64,000 nucleotides of DNA from Mimachlamys varia (GCA_947623455.1 OX392527.1:31426201-31490200); one strand, 5' to 3'. Numbered from the stretch's first letter, positions 23,806 to 36,285 are shown. Notes: generated by a model from the letters alone, not told the origin. Numbers and translations are program-made.

Positions 23806-26800
23806 ATGAGCCGTGGTGTAAGAGACTTGCGCGAGCTAATATGTGTTTCCCGGCTCACCTTTCGGGACAGTGACGATGAAGAGCCCCAATTTCTCACTGA
23901 TGATGAGGTGGTAGCCAAAGATTTTGATCAATTATCTATCAGTAGTTCTGACTCGGTGGGAGGGGTGGATGCTACAAATGGAGAAAGACATATATCTCCT
24001 GACTCAGGGTGTGTTACAAATGGCAGTACACCTCCAGAGCTGCCTATGGAAGAGGAAACAACCCCATCCACCACACCCGTCATTGTCAAATCACCACCTG
24101 TTCCTACCAAAGTAGGCAAGACCAGAAGGAAAAAGAAGAGGGCTCCTCATAAAGTTCTGAGCACAGAGCCCTCTAGACATGAACTACCAAAACCACCCAG
24201 AATCCCTCCTTTGCGCTCAAGATACAAGACAAGCAACAGTTCTGATTCAGATGTGGATATGGAGTCTTATCCCGTACAAAGATATGGCTCACATGTTACA
24301 GGATCTAGGAAGACACAGGCAGAGGGAAACTTTGATGATATCTTGTGTTACATGGATGCTACTGTTGTGTCCAATTGGTTGGAAAGAGCCAACAAGATGG
24401 TTACTGCTGTAACAGCCTATTGTAACAGTGACGACAACTTTGTTTCATTTGCACATTTCTGGTTTACTGGTTTTGATGATGTCCAGAAAATGGAATTGTT
24501 TGATTTAGAACATAGTATTTTAGTTGAGGAAATGAGCTTTGCCTTTGCTGTTGGGAAGGACCAAGGGAAAGTGAATCAGAGAGATCTCAACAACTTCATA
24601 AGTGCCTTGTTCAGGGAATATCCTGACAAACTACTTAGTACTAAGGGACCAAATATGTTCTTGAACCATTTGGATGTACTGTCATCACAGAAGCATATTC
24701 AGTATAAAAAGTTGTTGTCTGATGTGAAATGTTCAACCAAAAACAAACAGTATGCCCAGTGGATACTGGCCACCCGTTCGTTTGCTTTAGTCAGTGTTTG
24801 GTCAGCTGTTGTGAATTTTTACCGGAATCTACTGGGGAAGGTATCGCCCCTGAGGCCACCCTCCAGTCAGCACCTAGGGGAGGAGGACATCAACCTCAGA
24901 CGAATAGGTCAAGCCATCCGACTGGGGTTTGCTGATGTGGTGCACTACTACTTCACCGAAGGTCACATAAAGCCCCACCATGTTGACTCTAATGGTCGCA
25001 CTTTTGTCTTCTCTGCTGTCATGTACAACCAGTGTGGTGTGCTACACTACCTCATAAACAGGGTAAGTACTGAAGTTGTCCTGCCTCATCAACAGGGTAA
25101 GTACTGAAGTTGTCCTGCCTCATCAACAGGGTAAGTACTGAAGTTGTCCTACCTCATCAACAAGGTAAGTACTGAAGTTGTCCTGCCTCATCAACAAGGT
25201 TAGTACTGAAGTTGTCCTACCTCATCAACAAGGTAAGTACTGAAGTTGTCCTACCTCATCAACAAGGTAAGTACAGAAGTTGTCCTGCCTCATCAACAGG
25301 GTAAGTACTGAAGTTGTCCTACCTCATCAACAAGGTAAGTACTGAAGTTGTCCTACCTCATCAACAGGGTAAGTACTGAAGTTGTCCTACCTCATCAACA
25401 AGGTAAGTACAGAAGTTGTCCTGCCTCATCAACAAGGTTAGTACTGAAGTTGTCCTACCTCATCAACAAGGTAAGTACTGAAGTTGTCCTGCCTCATCAA
25501 CAGGGTAAGTACTGAAGTTGTCCTACCTCATCGACAAGGTAAGTACTGAAGTTGTCCTGCCTCATCAACAGGGTAAGTACGGTAAAGTTGTCCTACCTCA
25601 TCAACAGGGTAAGTACTGAAGTTGTCCTACCTCATCAACAGGGTAAGTACTGAAGTTGTCCTGCCTCATCAACAGGGTAAGTACTGAAGTTGTCCTACCT
25701 CATCAACAGGGTAAGTACTGAAGTTGTCCTACCTCATCAACAAGGTAAGTGCTGAAGTTGTCCTAACTCATCAACAGTGTAAGTACTGAAGTTGTCCTAC
25801 CTCATCAACAAGGTTAGTACTGAAGTTGTCCTACCTCATCAACAAGGTTAGTACTGAAGTTGTCCTGCCTCATCAACAGGGTAAGTACTGAAGTTGTCCT
25901 ATCTCATCAACAAGGTTAGTACTGAAGTTGTCCTACCTCATCATCAGGGTAAGTACTGAAGTTGTCCTACCTCATCAACAAGGTAAGTACTGAAGTTGTC
26001 CTACCTCACCAACAGGGTAAGTACTGAAGTTGTCCTACCCAGGGTAAGTACTGAAGTTGTCCTACCTCACCAACAGGGTTAGTACTGAAGTTGTCCTACC
26101 TCATCATCAGGGTAAGTACTGAAGTTGTCCTACCTCATCAACAAGGTAAGTACTGAAGTTGTCCTACCTCATCGACAAGGTAAGTACTGAAGTTGTCCTA
26201 CCTCATCAACAAGGTTAGTACTGAAGTTGTCCTACCTCATCAACAGGATATACATAAGTACTGAAGTTGTCCTACCTCATCAACAGTGTAAGTATTAAAG
26301 TTGTCCTACCTCATCAACAGGGTAAGTACTGAAGTTGTCCTACCTCATCAACAGTGTAAGTATTAAAGTTGTCCTGCCTCATCAACAGGGTAAGTACTGA
26401 AGTTGTCCTACCTCATCAACAGGGTAAGTACTGAAGTTGTCCTACCTCATCAACAGTGTAAGTATTAAAGTTGTCCTGCCTCATCAACAGGGTAAGTACT
26501 GAAGTTGTCCTATCTCATCAACAAGGTTAGTACTGAAGTTGTCCTGCCTCATCAACAGTGTAAGTATTAAAGTTGTCCTACCTCATCAACAAGGTTAGTA
26601 CTGAAGTTGTCCTACCTCACCAACAAGGTAAGTACTGAAGTTGTCCTACCTCACCAACAAGGTAAGTACTGAAGTTGTCCTACCTCATCAACAGGGTAAG
26701 TTGTCCTACCTCATCAACAGGGTAAGTTGTCCTACCTCATCAACAGAGTAAGTTGTCCTACCTCACCAACAGGGTAAGTACTGTGGATGTCCTATATCAT

Positions 26801-27860
26801 CAGCAAGATCATAACGTTAACTAGCTATAGAGCTGCATACACTCTCCCTCTTTTGCTTAGTAATCATTTATCAGGTTAAGATATAAACCTAGAAAAAAAT
26901 ATGCTTTAAATACTGTTAGTCATAATTTTATAACATGGTCATATATATGACTTCTTCAATTTATGGTAACATTCTAATGATTAAGCATTATCAAATAAGT
27001 AAAGGTAATTTATCATGTTGTTTGTCTGCTAGGTGAAGCCTATGATAGATGTGAACCTGGCTGCTGACACTGGCAACACTCCACTTCACGCTGCGGCAAA
27101 CAGCGGCAATGATCGCCTTGTGGAGGTCCTTTTACAGTGTCCACACATCAACGTGAACGCCATCAATCCCCAGTGTGAGAATGCTACACCTCTACACCTG
27201 GCAGTCATGCATGGTAATTATCATCTTATACAGAACATATTTCTTGTCATTGTATAATTTGAAAAGTTTTAACAAGGCCTAGGGCAATCAGTGAAGCAAA
27301 TCTTAAAAAAATTATTTCTTGATATGTTCATTAAGATAATTTACGCATACATTGTACATGTACTTAAGACTAGTAGAAATAACAAGCTGAATATTGCTGT
27401 ATACATATAGTTCTAAACATACATAAAATGTACGATAAGATTTGTTGAAAATTGGTAAATAAACTTTGTTTATCAGTGTGATGACATTGTCTTATAAGTT
27501 ACAGGATGACTTTGTAAAGCCATAGAGGTAAAGAAAACTTTGAACAATAGACCTATGGTATATATTATAAGAATATTCAGTAGAGTAAAAATTTCGGGTA
27601 GGTTGTGTTGTCTTGTCTGCATGATGGAACATATCTGCTGATGAACGAGCTACTTAAAAACTTTTCTATTTGATTTCTTATATAATTTTGCTTTTGAAGT
27701 GAAAATTTGACACATGTATGTCTTTACAGGTCACAGGACTGTTGTGGAAAAGCTTGTTAAAGCCAAAGCAGACTTATCGCTGAAGATGGGAGAATTAAAC
27801 GCTGAGGACATTGCAAAGCAGTTTGACAGCTATTCTACGTTAAGGGTGCTTAAAACTTAG
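23806..27860 (+). CDS. Ankyrin-repeat protein with an unrecognised conserved-looking N-terminal region
   Basis: Three exons: 23806-25062, 27033-27213 and 27730-27860, all GT-AG and in phase, encoding 522 residues and ending TAG. The start is the first ATG (MSRGVRDLREL); the open frame continues upstream only to a non-ATG start. Residues 1-170 are low-complexity, acidic and Ser/Pro-rich, with a basic cluster KTRRKKKR at 105-112 that could be a nuclear signal. Residues about 175-345 form a helical globular region rich in aromatic and acidic residues (NFDDILCYMD, MELFDLEHSILVEEMSFAFA) that I do not recognise. From about 365 to the end there are about four ankyrin repeats; the best are GNTPLHAAANSGN and ATPLHLAVMHGH. 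Ankyrin repeats bind proteins, but the partner and role are unknown. Its first intron is nearly filled by a minisatellite made from the exon's own donor site. Confidence 0.85.
25063..26790. repeat. 34-bp minisatellite carrying a 5' splice site in each unit
   Basis: About 50 units of 34 bp, each GGTAAGTACTGAAG followed by TTGTCCTACCTCATCAACA. The array begins exactly at the donor of exon 1, and the exon end plus donor (CCTCATAAACAGG then GTAAGTACTG) differs from the repeat unit at one base over 25. Most units keep GGTAAGTACTG; others have GGTTAGTACTG or GTGTAAGTATTAAAG. Late units (26690-26780) shorten to about 27 bp. Each unit also has a pyrimidine-rich stretch ending CAACAG or CAACAAG, an acceptor-like sequence directly before the donor. 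Confidence 0.95.
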
Positions 27861-28131
27861 GTCTGACCTGGGTATGCTGAAAGCAATGTCATAATGTTTT
27901 GACTATAGGAAGTGTACTTGACAAGCTAAAAGCATCACAAGTCATGTTGAGTGTGGAAAACGATGTTGAATTCGTGTTATAGATGAACAAGTAACTGTTA
28001 GTTGATATGGAAGATGTTTGAAATAATAATATATCTTGTGTGGAAAGGACATCTCACTGTTTATAATTTGCTTGTTCATAATGTGTTTAATGACTTTGTC
28101 ATTGTCTGTACTATTACTGCTATATCTTTTA
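27861..28131 (+). other. 3' UTR and downstream region of the ankyrin-repeat gene
   Basis: Follows the stop codon up to the TIR element at 28134. No canonical AATAAA was noticed here, so the transcript end may lie inside the element. Nothing else is recognised. Confidence 0.35.
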
Positions 28132-28133
28132 TA

Positions 28134-30304
28134 CAGTGCACTCCTCTTTATATCATGTTGCATTTGTCAGACAAAAACATGATATTAACAGGAATGTGAC
28201 ATTAAGAGAAACATGTTTTTCCACTAAATCTAGTGCATTTCCAATCTCCATAAACGCCGTCCGTAAACTTTTCACATTTCAAACTTCTTCTCAAGTTCTA
28301 CCAATGGGAATAAGCTGAAACTTAGCTGAAATGATCCTGAGATGGTCCTGACCAAGTGTTGTTATTTTTCGGGTCGGTCCGAAATCCAAGATGGCCGCCA
28401 TAGCCGACATCTTGAAAAACACATATTAAACTTCTTCTACAGTTCCACTGGTACCTGTGAGCTGAAAATTGGTAGGGATGTTCAGGAAGGGCAGCCCATA
28501 AAATGTTGTTATTTTTCGGGTCCGAAAAACTCTCGACATTTGTGCCATGGCGGCCATTTTGTGACATGATTGCGCAATCACTGTTTTCCTGAACAACACC
28601 TATTTTAAACTTTTTCTTAAGTTCTACCACTGGGATTAAGCTGAAACTTGGCTAAAATGATCCTGAGATAGTCCTGACCAAGTGTTGTTATTTTTCGGGT
28701 TGGTCCAAAATCCAAGATGGCCGCCAGAGCCGCCATCTTGAAAAACACATTTCCAAATTTCTCTCAAGTTTCACTTGTGGGATTAAGCTGAAACTTGGCT
28801 GAAATTATCCTGAGATGGTCCTGACCATGAGTTGTTACTTTTCGGTCGGTTCGAAATCCAAGATGGCCGCCATCTTACAAAACACATTTCCAACTTCTTC
28901 TCAAGTTCTACCTGTGGGATTAAGCTAAAACTTGGCTGAAGTGATTTTGAGATTGTCCTGACCAAGTGTTGTTATTTTTCAGGTTGGTCGGAAATCCAAG
29001 AGCTGCCATCTTGAAAAACACATTTCAAACTTCTTCTCAAGTTCTACCTGTGTGATTAAGCTGAAACTTGGCTGACATGATCCTGAGATGGTCCTGATCA
29101 AGTATTGTTACTTTTTGGGTCGGTCCGAAATCCAAGATGGCTGCCAGAGCCGCAATCTTGAAAAACACGTTTCCAACTTCTTATCAAGTTCTACCACTGG
29201 GATTAAGCTGAAAATTGGCTGAAATGATCCTGAGATGGTCCTGACCAAGTGTTGTTACATTTCGGGTTGGTCCAAAATCCAAAATGGCCGCCAGATTCGC
29301 CATCTTGAAAAACAAAATTGCTGTGCGTAAACTTTTCACATTTTAAACTTCTTCTCAAGTTCAACTCCTTCTTTCTGTACACATGCGCAGTACATTATAA
29401 CTAAAGTGTGTTCGGTTGAACTTTAGTAGACTACAGTAACTATAGTCGGCAATCGAACTCGCCCATTGTCACAAATCTAAGATGGCCGCCACATATGTCA
29501 TTTTGAACTTCTCAAGTTCTACCAGTGACATTGAGCTGAACCTTGCAAAAATTATCCTCAGATAGTCCCAACCAAATGTTATTTATCGGGTCCGTCAGAC
29601 ATCCAAGATGGCTGCCACAGCCCCCACTTTGAATACACATTTAAAACTTTTCATAGAAAAATGATCCCCAGATAGTCCCAACCAAATGTTGTTATTTCTC
29701 CAGTCCGTCAGAGATCCAAGATGGCTGCAACAGCCCCCATTTTGCATCCACATCTAACACTTTCCATGATCTGAAACTTGCCTAAAATGATTCTGACCAA
29801 ATGTTATTTTTCGCACTGTTCCGAAGAAATCCATGATCATCACCATCTTGAAAACCACATTTGTGTGGCATATTGTTACATGATTGTATTACTAATTCCT
29901 AGAGGAGAGGAATTTATATAAGCTATTAGCTTGTTTTCCAATCCTCACTATTTGTATAATTTCTATATATGTAATATACATGTACACTGATGGAAATACA
30001 ATATTGTTTAAACTAATTCCATAATGGTATCACAATTGGTAGTCAGATGACCGTTAAGGCCATTGGGCCTCTTGTATTTTCTACAAGTTGTATCTGAAAT
30101 TAATGGAAATGACATCATTTTCTGGATATTTTATGTGATTGGTTAAAAATACATGATATTAAGAGGAATTCATCTCAAAATACATGATATTAACCAAATA
30201 AAATTACATAGATTATATAGAGAGAAAAATGGTGCTTGGGAAAAACATGATATAAAGAGGAATGTGAGTGATATTAACAGGGTGATATTAAGTGGAGTTC
30301 ACTG
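28134..30304. mobile_element. Tc1/mariner-like TIR element, copy 2, carrying a 1.8 kb insertion
   Basis: Starts TA-CAGTGCACTCCTC and ends GGAGTTCACTG-TA, giving an inverted repeat of about 25 bp with TA on both sides (28132-28133 and 30305-30306). The outer parts (28134-28249 and about 30082-30304) match copy 1 at 2236-2681. Between them lies about 1.83 kb of unrelated tandem-repeat sequence, where copy 1 has about 100 bp. No transposase. Confidence 0.7.
28250..29870. repeat. About ten degenerate ~145-bp tandem repeats rich in AAGATGGCCGCC
   Basis: Recurrent blocks AAGCTGAAACTTGGCTGAAA, GATCCTGAGATGGTCCTGAC and GTGTTGTTATTTTTCGGGT recur every 135-146 bp (for example at 28637, 28782, 28923, 29058, 29204), each followed by CCAAGATGGCCGCC and usually by GCCGCCATCTTG. 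Later units (29460-29870) are more diverged. Related repeats are, to my recollection, common in bivalve genomes. The insert ends near AAGGCCATTGGGCCTCTTGT (about 30055). Confidence 0.8.
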
Positions 30305-30306
30305 TA

Positions 30307-31290
30307 TAATAAATAGGATGGACATACTGAGTACCATACAACTACCACACAACAAACAACATATTAACCAAACAACACAACAGTAACACAGAAAAGTAAC
30401 AGATTCATACCATGACAACAAATGTATGATACAAACAACAGATTAACAACACCAAAAAAAAAACATATTAACAATACAACTAGCAGAAAAGTTAACACAG
30501 AACAACCGACTGCACAAAAAAACAAATAATAAGTTATTTGAACTTATTCACCCTAAGCATCACCTTTGAACTCTTCCAATTCTCTGGTTCGAATAGTTCA
30601 GTTTGGACTTCCAGAGGTGAATGAGTCAAACTATTGCTGTGGGTATTTTGGTGTAACTTTTTAAAGTAGGATTGTAAACAAATGTTCTTGTGTTAATGCA
30701 TTTCACTTAATGACAATCCTTCCATTTTGATAACAAAATCCCAGATATTCAGTTCATGTGCTCCTATTTTCCAAATTGATACAAATGAGCATTCAATAGG
30801 ATTTTCTTATGCAGATGATATGACTTATTAATGACAAATCAATGTACAGTTGACAATACTGTACACTGTAGGTGTCAGAATATTTATTGTTATATCTTTG
30901 ACATTTAATGACACAATTACTTTGTTAAGATCTTATGACTTTGATACATGTATGTATGAAGAACCCCTAAGAATATAATATTTAGGGTGTCTTTTATTTT
31001 TTCAATACAATTACAGGATGTAATTTCATTTTGCACCATGTTGATATCATTTTACATGTGATAGAGAACAATCAGGAATAACAGAACACTTAAAGTTGGA
31101 ATTCACGATATGATAGAATTGCCTCCGTGACAACATATTTATGTAGAATTTCTATACTAGGTGTATTGGAGAGCAACGGTTGAGTTGTTTCAGAGAAAGA
31201 AACTGAGTATGCAACCATATTGGTAGAGTTCCTATCTGTGGGGTATGCAAGCAGTATCCCGACTACAATGTATGTATGTAACCATAAACA
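30307..31290. other. Intergenic sequence, no gene seen
   Basis: CA/AAC-rich stretch to about 30530, then unremarkable AT-rich DNA. No exon with splice signals and family resemblance was found. Confidence 0.5.
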
Positions 31291-31299
31291 TTTTGTATG

Positions 31300-31945
31300 T
31301 AGATATTCCAGCTGTATGGTTTGCAACCATATTGGTAGAAATCCCAGACAGTTGGATATACCATCATATAGGTAGAAGCCCAAGATGTGAGGTGTACATC
31401 CATGTTGGTAGAAATCTCAGACAGTTGGATATATACATCCATTTTGGTAGAGATCTCAGACAGTTGGATATACCATCATATAGGTAGAAGCCCAAGATGT
31501 GGGGTGTACATCCATATTGGTAAAAATCCCAGACAGTTGGATATACAACCATATTCAATTTGGTAGAAATCCCAGACATTTGGATATACAACCATATTGG
31601 TAGAAATCCCAGACAGTTGGATATACAACCATATTCAATTTGGTAGAAATCCCAGACAGATGGATATACAACCATATTGGTAGAAATCCCAGACAGTTGG
31701 ATATACAACCATATTCAATTTGGTAGAAATCCCAGACAGTTGGATATACAACCATATTCAATTTGGTAGAAATCCCAGACAGTTGGATATACAACCATAT
31801 TCAATTTGGTAGAAATCCCAGACAGTTGGATATACCATCATATAGGTAGAAGCCCAAGATGTGAGGTGTACATTCATGTTGGTAGAGATCTCAGACAGTT
31901 GGATATATAAAACCATATTGGTAGAAATCCCAGACAGTTGACATT
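31300..31945. repeat. 37/43-bp minisatellite
   Basis: Units built of TGGATATACAACCATATT and GGTAGAAATCCCAGACAGT; longer 43-bp units carry an extra CAATTT. Variant units read GAAGCCCAAGATGTGAGG. About 16 units. Minus-strand frames through it (repeats of CLGFLPIWLYIQ type) are by-products. Confidence 0.9.
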
Positions 31946-31949
31946 GTCT

Positions 31950-32860
31950 AGTTCATTTACATCAGTTAACCTCAACACCAGGTAGCAGTCACAATCTGGA
32001 TTATCGTGGGAGTAAAACCCCAGTACTTAGTTATTGGGGTGTCTGTCTATATCAACAGAAACATTTATAAACACGTCTCTATGTTTGCTATACAGTGTAG
32101 TTAACCTCTAGGTCAGTTTGCTAACAGAAGTATACTTTTATAAATCCACGCATACTTACAAATATGCAAAAGCGTTAAACATGATAGTCCAATTTCAACA
32201 TTTGCAGGTGAAAAATTGCTTATTTGTACATATGTGAAATTGAGTGAAGTTTAAACCTGACATTCAGCTACTGTACTGTTACTAGAGAGATTTTTGCACC
32301 TGTGATGTACGTTACTGTAAAGATATTTATTGCGGCCTTTGTATGCACACCTGTAAATTTCAGCAATTATGCATTACCTGTAGAGATATGCATAATATGT
32401 TTTAGGAAGTTAAGCCCGATACCTTATATTAAAGGAAATAATTAACTGGCTTTCTGCTTCTCAAGTTTGTTTGAGGATTTGAAAAAAAAAAGTAAATAGT
32501 GAAAAGAAAAACTGAAAACAAAAAGTACTTTTCTCTAAAGAACATTCCTAGTATGTTTTTATGGTTGTGTATGTATTATATGTTAATGAGAGTATAGTTC
32601 CTCGTATCTTCAGACTGTCCTACAGTCACCAGGGTTGTACCACACAGCCCCATGTTATATTTCAGAAGTATGATAATACTTTGAATATTATTGAGATTGG
32701 TATGGATGATCATCAAACGAAATATATTATCACTATTTATCATATTGGTGAGCTGCTGTGATATTGCACTGGAAAAGCATTCTTTTGTATAATAAAGTGT
32801 TTTATATATCTAATGTGGTTTTATTATTTAAGGTTTATTAGCTCAAGTGGTCTTATGCCA
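31950..32860. other. Intergenic sequence, no gene seen
   Basis: AT-rich, without recognisable coding sequence. The open frame at 32561-32761 has no family resemblance and no splice context. Confidence 0.5.
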
Positions 32861-32864
32861 TGGT

Positions 32865-33640
32865 GCAGCATCCGTCAGTTGTCTGTCATCTGTCCTGCAC
32901 CCGTCAACTTTCCCTCTAAACGACTTCTGAAACACCAAAAGGCCTATTAACATGATATTTGGCTGGTATAACGTCCTTGGAAGGAGTCAAATAAACTTGG
33001 CGGGGGAAAATCACTTTGACCTACTTTCAAGGTCACAGGGGTTCAATGTATCCAAAACAAATTTTGCGGGGGAAAATCTCTTTGACCTACTTGCATGGTC
33101 GCAGGGGTCAAATATATCAATACCTTCAAACGACTTCTGATGAAAAAAGCCAAGGCCTTGAGACATGGTATTTGGCTAGAAGCTTTCTTGGAAGGAGGCA
33201 AAGTTGTCAAAAATAAAATCACTTGGATCTACTTTCAAATGTCACAGAGGTGAAATATGTCAAAACATTCAAATTACTTCTTCCTAATATTGGCTGGTAG
33301 CTTACCTGGAAGGAGAAGAACAAGTTAAAAAAAATAATTTTGAGCTACTTTCAAGGTTACTGGGAACAAATACTTCATATTACGGATTGGTTTATAATGA
33401 TGTGATATTTGACTAAGAGTTCCCTTGGCAGGAGTCGAATATAGTTTGTATAAAAAATAAGTCACTTTGTCGGCTAGAAGCTTCCTTTGAAGGAGCTAAA
33501 CAAGGTTTGCACAAATAAATCACTTTTACCTACTTTCAAGATCGTTGGGGTCCAATGTGTCGAAACCTACTCATGGATTCTTCTGAAATACCGAAAAGCC
33601 TTGAGCCAGTTTTGTTTTAGAGATTGTAGTAGAAGCAGAT
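32865..33640. repeat. Degenerate dispersed/tandem repeat with AAGGTCACAGGGG and GGCTGG motifs
   Basis: Phrases such as AAACGACTTCTGAAA, GATATTTGGCT, TTGGAAGGAG, and AATCACTTTGACCTACTTTC recur at least five times with strong divergence. It resembles a widespread mollusc repeat class; the ends are not defined. Confidence 0.55.
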
Positions 33641-33924
33641 CACGTTGTATGCTATTATTTCAATTGCGAGTTAGCTAATTTTCTAAAGTTGCAGAAGACA
33701 TGAGGTTGCGCGAGTGTCTTTTGTAACTTTGAATCTTAACAAAGTCGGAATTGAAATAAATAGCATATCCAACGACCACTCGTTGTGTAACCTCTATTGT
33801 AATACATCTCGTTACAAAACGTCTAGCTCCTAGCTAGCTAGATTAATCAGTCGTAATATATTATAGCCAGTTATTACTCAGTAAGTGTTACATAAACATC
33901 TCCAGGCTGTAGGTATATATACAA

Positions 33925-34150
33925 AGTGTACATCTCTTAGAGCTGGCTGTGTTAACCGACAGTCACACTATTAACCGCGAATTATCAAGTGTATACAGAC
34001 GTCTAGCTATATTAACTAGCAGTCACACTATTAATCGAAAATTAGGAACTGTATTTCAAAAGTCTCCATGCTGTGTTAACAAGCAGTCGCACTATTTATC
34101 TTCAATTATCAAGTGTATATCAACGTCTCTTAGCTGTGTTTAGCTAGCAG
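33925..34150. repeat. About 63-bp tandem repeat, 3-4 copies
   Basis: Repeats of GTTAACTAGCAGTCACACTA, then AATTATCAAGTGTATA and ACGTCTC. The earlier stretch 33815-33925 contains weaker copies. Confidence 0.75.
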
Positions 34151-34439
34151 TCATGCGAAGGACAGGGCAAATAGACTAAAAGGACATTAGCTCAATCAGT
34201 TTGATAAGCAGATTTACAAATATATATATATATATTTCTTTTAGATTGAAAAATCAAACCAACTGATTAGTTAGAAATCAAATATTTTGTAGGGTTAATG
34301 TCATCACGCGTAACTCAAAAGTAGTGTACATTCTTGTATTTGCAAACATTAAAAAAAAACGTCTCCAGTGCTGTCGAGTCATCCCTGTCACAACAACTCC
34401 ATGGCCATATGCTGATGATTCTCGCTCAGTAAAACAGTT

Positions 34440-35250
34440 CCTAATCTAATACTTCATTGACCTATCCTCAGCCAGCACGTTGATCACCCAGCCCCCACCA
34501 GAACAATTCTTCGCCAATAAGCTGATGATCCATCCCCGCCGAAACCAATCCACGTCATTACGCTGATGAGCCATCCCCACCAAAGCAATTCCACGCCAAT
34601 TATCCACTCAGTCAAAACTATTCCACGCCCATACGCCGTGAAGCCATCCACGCCAATACCCGATGACCCATACTATTCCACGCCAATATGCCGATGAGTC
34701 ATCCCCGCCTAAGCAATTCCACGCCGATGAGTCATCCATGCAAAAAAACATTCCTCGCCCATTCGCCGACGAGCCATCCCCGCCAAAACAATTCCACGCC
34801 AATACGCCGATGAGCCAACCATGCAAAAACCATCCCTAGCCAATTCGCCGATCCGCCAGAATAATTCCTTGGCAAAACGCCGATCCGCGATGAGCCATCC
34901 CCGCCAAAACAATATACACCGATGAGCCATCCCCGCCAAAACAATATACACCGATGAGCCATCCCCGCCAAAACAATATACACCGATGAGCCATCCCCAA
35001 CAGAACAATTCTGTGCCAATACGACGATGACCCATCCCAAATAAAACCAATCCACGCTAATACGCCGATGAGTCGTCCCAGCTAAAACAATTCTACGCCT
35101 ATGAGCCATCCCCACCAAAACTACCCCATGCTATTACGCCGATGAGCCATCCTCAACAAAACAATTCTGTGTCAATACGACGATGAGCCATCCCCCAAAA
35201 AATCAATCCACACCACTACGCCGATGAACAATCCACATTAACACTATTGA
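34440..35250. repeat. Minisatellite with 32-42 bp units (CGATGAGCCATCCCC)
   Basis: About 20 imperfect units of CGATGAGCCATCCCCGCC, AAAACAATTCCACGCC and AATACGC. The best-conserved units (34905-34995) are a 32-bp version ending AATATACAC. GC content is clearly higher than the surroundings. Minus-strand open frames (HRRIGVELFWRGWLI type) come from the repeat. Confidence 0.85.
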
Positions 35251-35259
35251 TCAAGCAAC

Positions 35260-36285
35260 TGAAACGAAACATTGATTTGCCTTGTTAATGAGGATATATA
35301 GATACCAGTTTATGTTTGCTAACAAAAAATGAATATTGCTGTATCTGTAAAAATGAATTCTAATTACACATTAACAAATTTTCGAGTATTTATTTTCTAG
35401 TTCATGTCACCAAAGTTGTATTGTTAAGTTATTTAAACATGTTTAATCACTATGGACTGTTCTTATTCACATATAGATGAAATGCTTTGTAAATATAAGC
35501 ATTCTTACAATTATCTTTGTCGAAGGTTTATATCATACCATGCCACTTCAGTGTTAATTGTCATACATCCCACTTCAGTGTTAATTATCATCCCACTTCA
35601 ATATTAATTAGCATTTTTATATCGATACTTACCGACCACAGGCCTATCATTCAATACATTTGAGTTGTTGTTTTCATTATTTATTTGAATAAAACATAGT
35701 TTTTTAAGAATCCAATCCCTTTCAAAATAGGAACACAACAATGAAACTGATCGTTATATACTGTACATATGTATATACAGACCAGAAATAATTGCATAGC
35801 CGTTACATTACACTGTCCATGTGCAGACGTAATTAAAAGAAAGTACATTTTTTACCAAGTAGATACCGAAATACTTGTATACAATTTACATTATAGAAAC
35901 ATACATACAAAAACCCGATTATTTTTGTAAATATACTTAGAATGCTACATAAAATTTTCTTATATCTCTGAATGTATAACTCAGGCTAATCGGCAAAGCA
36001 ACTGTTAGTTACTACGAAAGTCATTTTAACAAGATCTTTGACTGGTTTACATTTGTGTTAAAAGATCTCGTCACCCGATACATTGATAAAAAGGTATGGT
36101 CGATGAAACACTGAACCTAAAATATCTGTCGAGTTGGAGGATCATTCTTAAAGTAGAATGTTCAAATGATTGCTGTTATTCATATATTTATTATCATATA
36201 AGAAATATCATACTTGATTATGAACTTAAACAACATACTCGTATAATAATACATACAGTATATTATCCTCTTTATGAGACCGGAA
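35260..36285. other. Intergenic sequence, no gene seen
   Basis: AT-rich; a short repeat CATCCCACTTCAGTGTTAATT appears two to three times near 35540-35605. Nothing else is recognised. Confidence 0.5.

Noticed and set aside
25063..25107. Continuation of ankyrin exon 1 into VSTEVVLPHQQGKY
   Set aside because: It reads through the donor GTAAGT into the minisatellite. The ankyrin repeat continues in phase at 27033 instead.
25063..26790. CRISPR-like array (short regular repeats)
   Set aside because: Units are tandem without unique spacers, and the context is an intron of a eukaryotic gene.
30580..30600. GGTTCGAATAG resembling a tRNA B box
   Set aside because: No matching A box or cloverleaf stems around it.
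31364..31794. Minus-strand repetitive frames
   Set aside because: By-product of the 37/43-bp minisatellite.
34608..35118. Minus-strand Trp/Gly/Arg-rich frames up to 128 codons
   Set aside because: By-product of the CGATGAGCCATCCCC minisatellite; composition and register follow the repeat.
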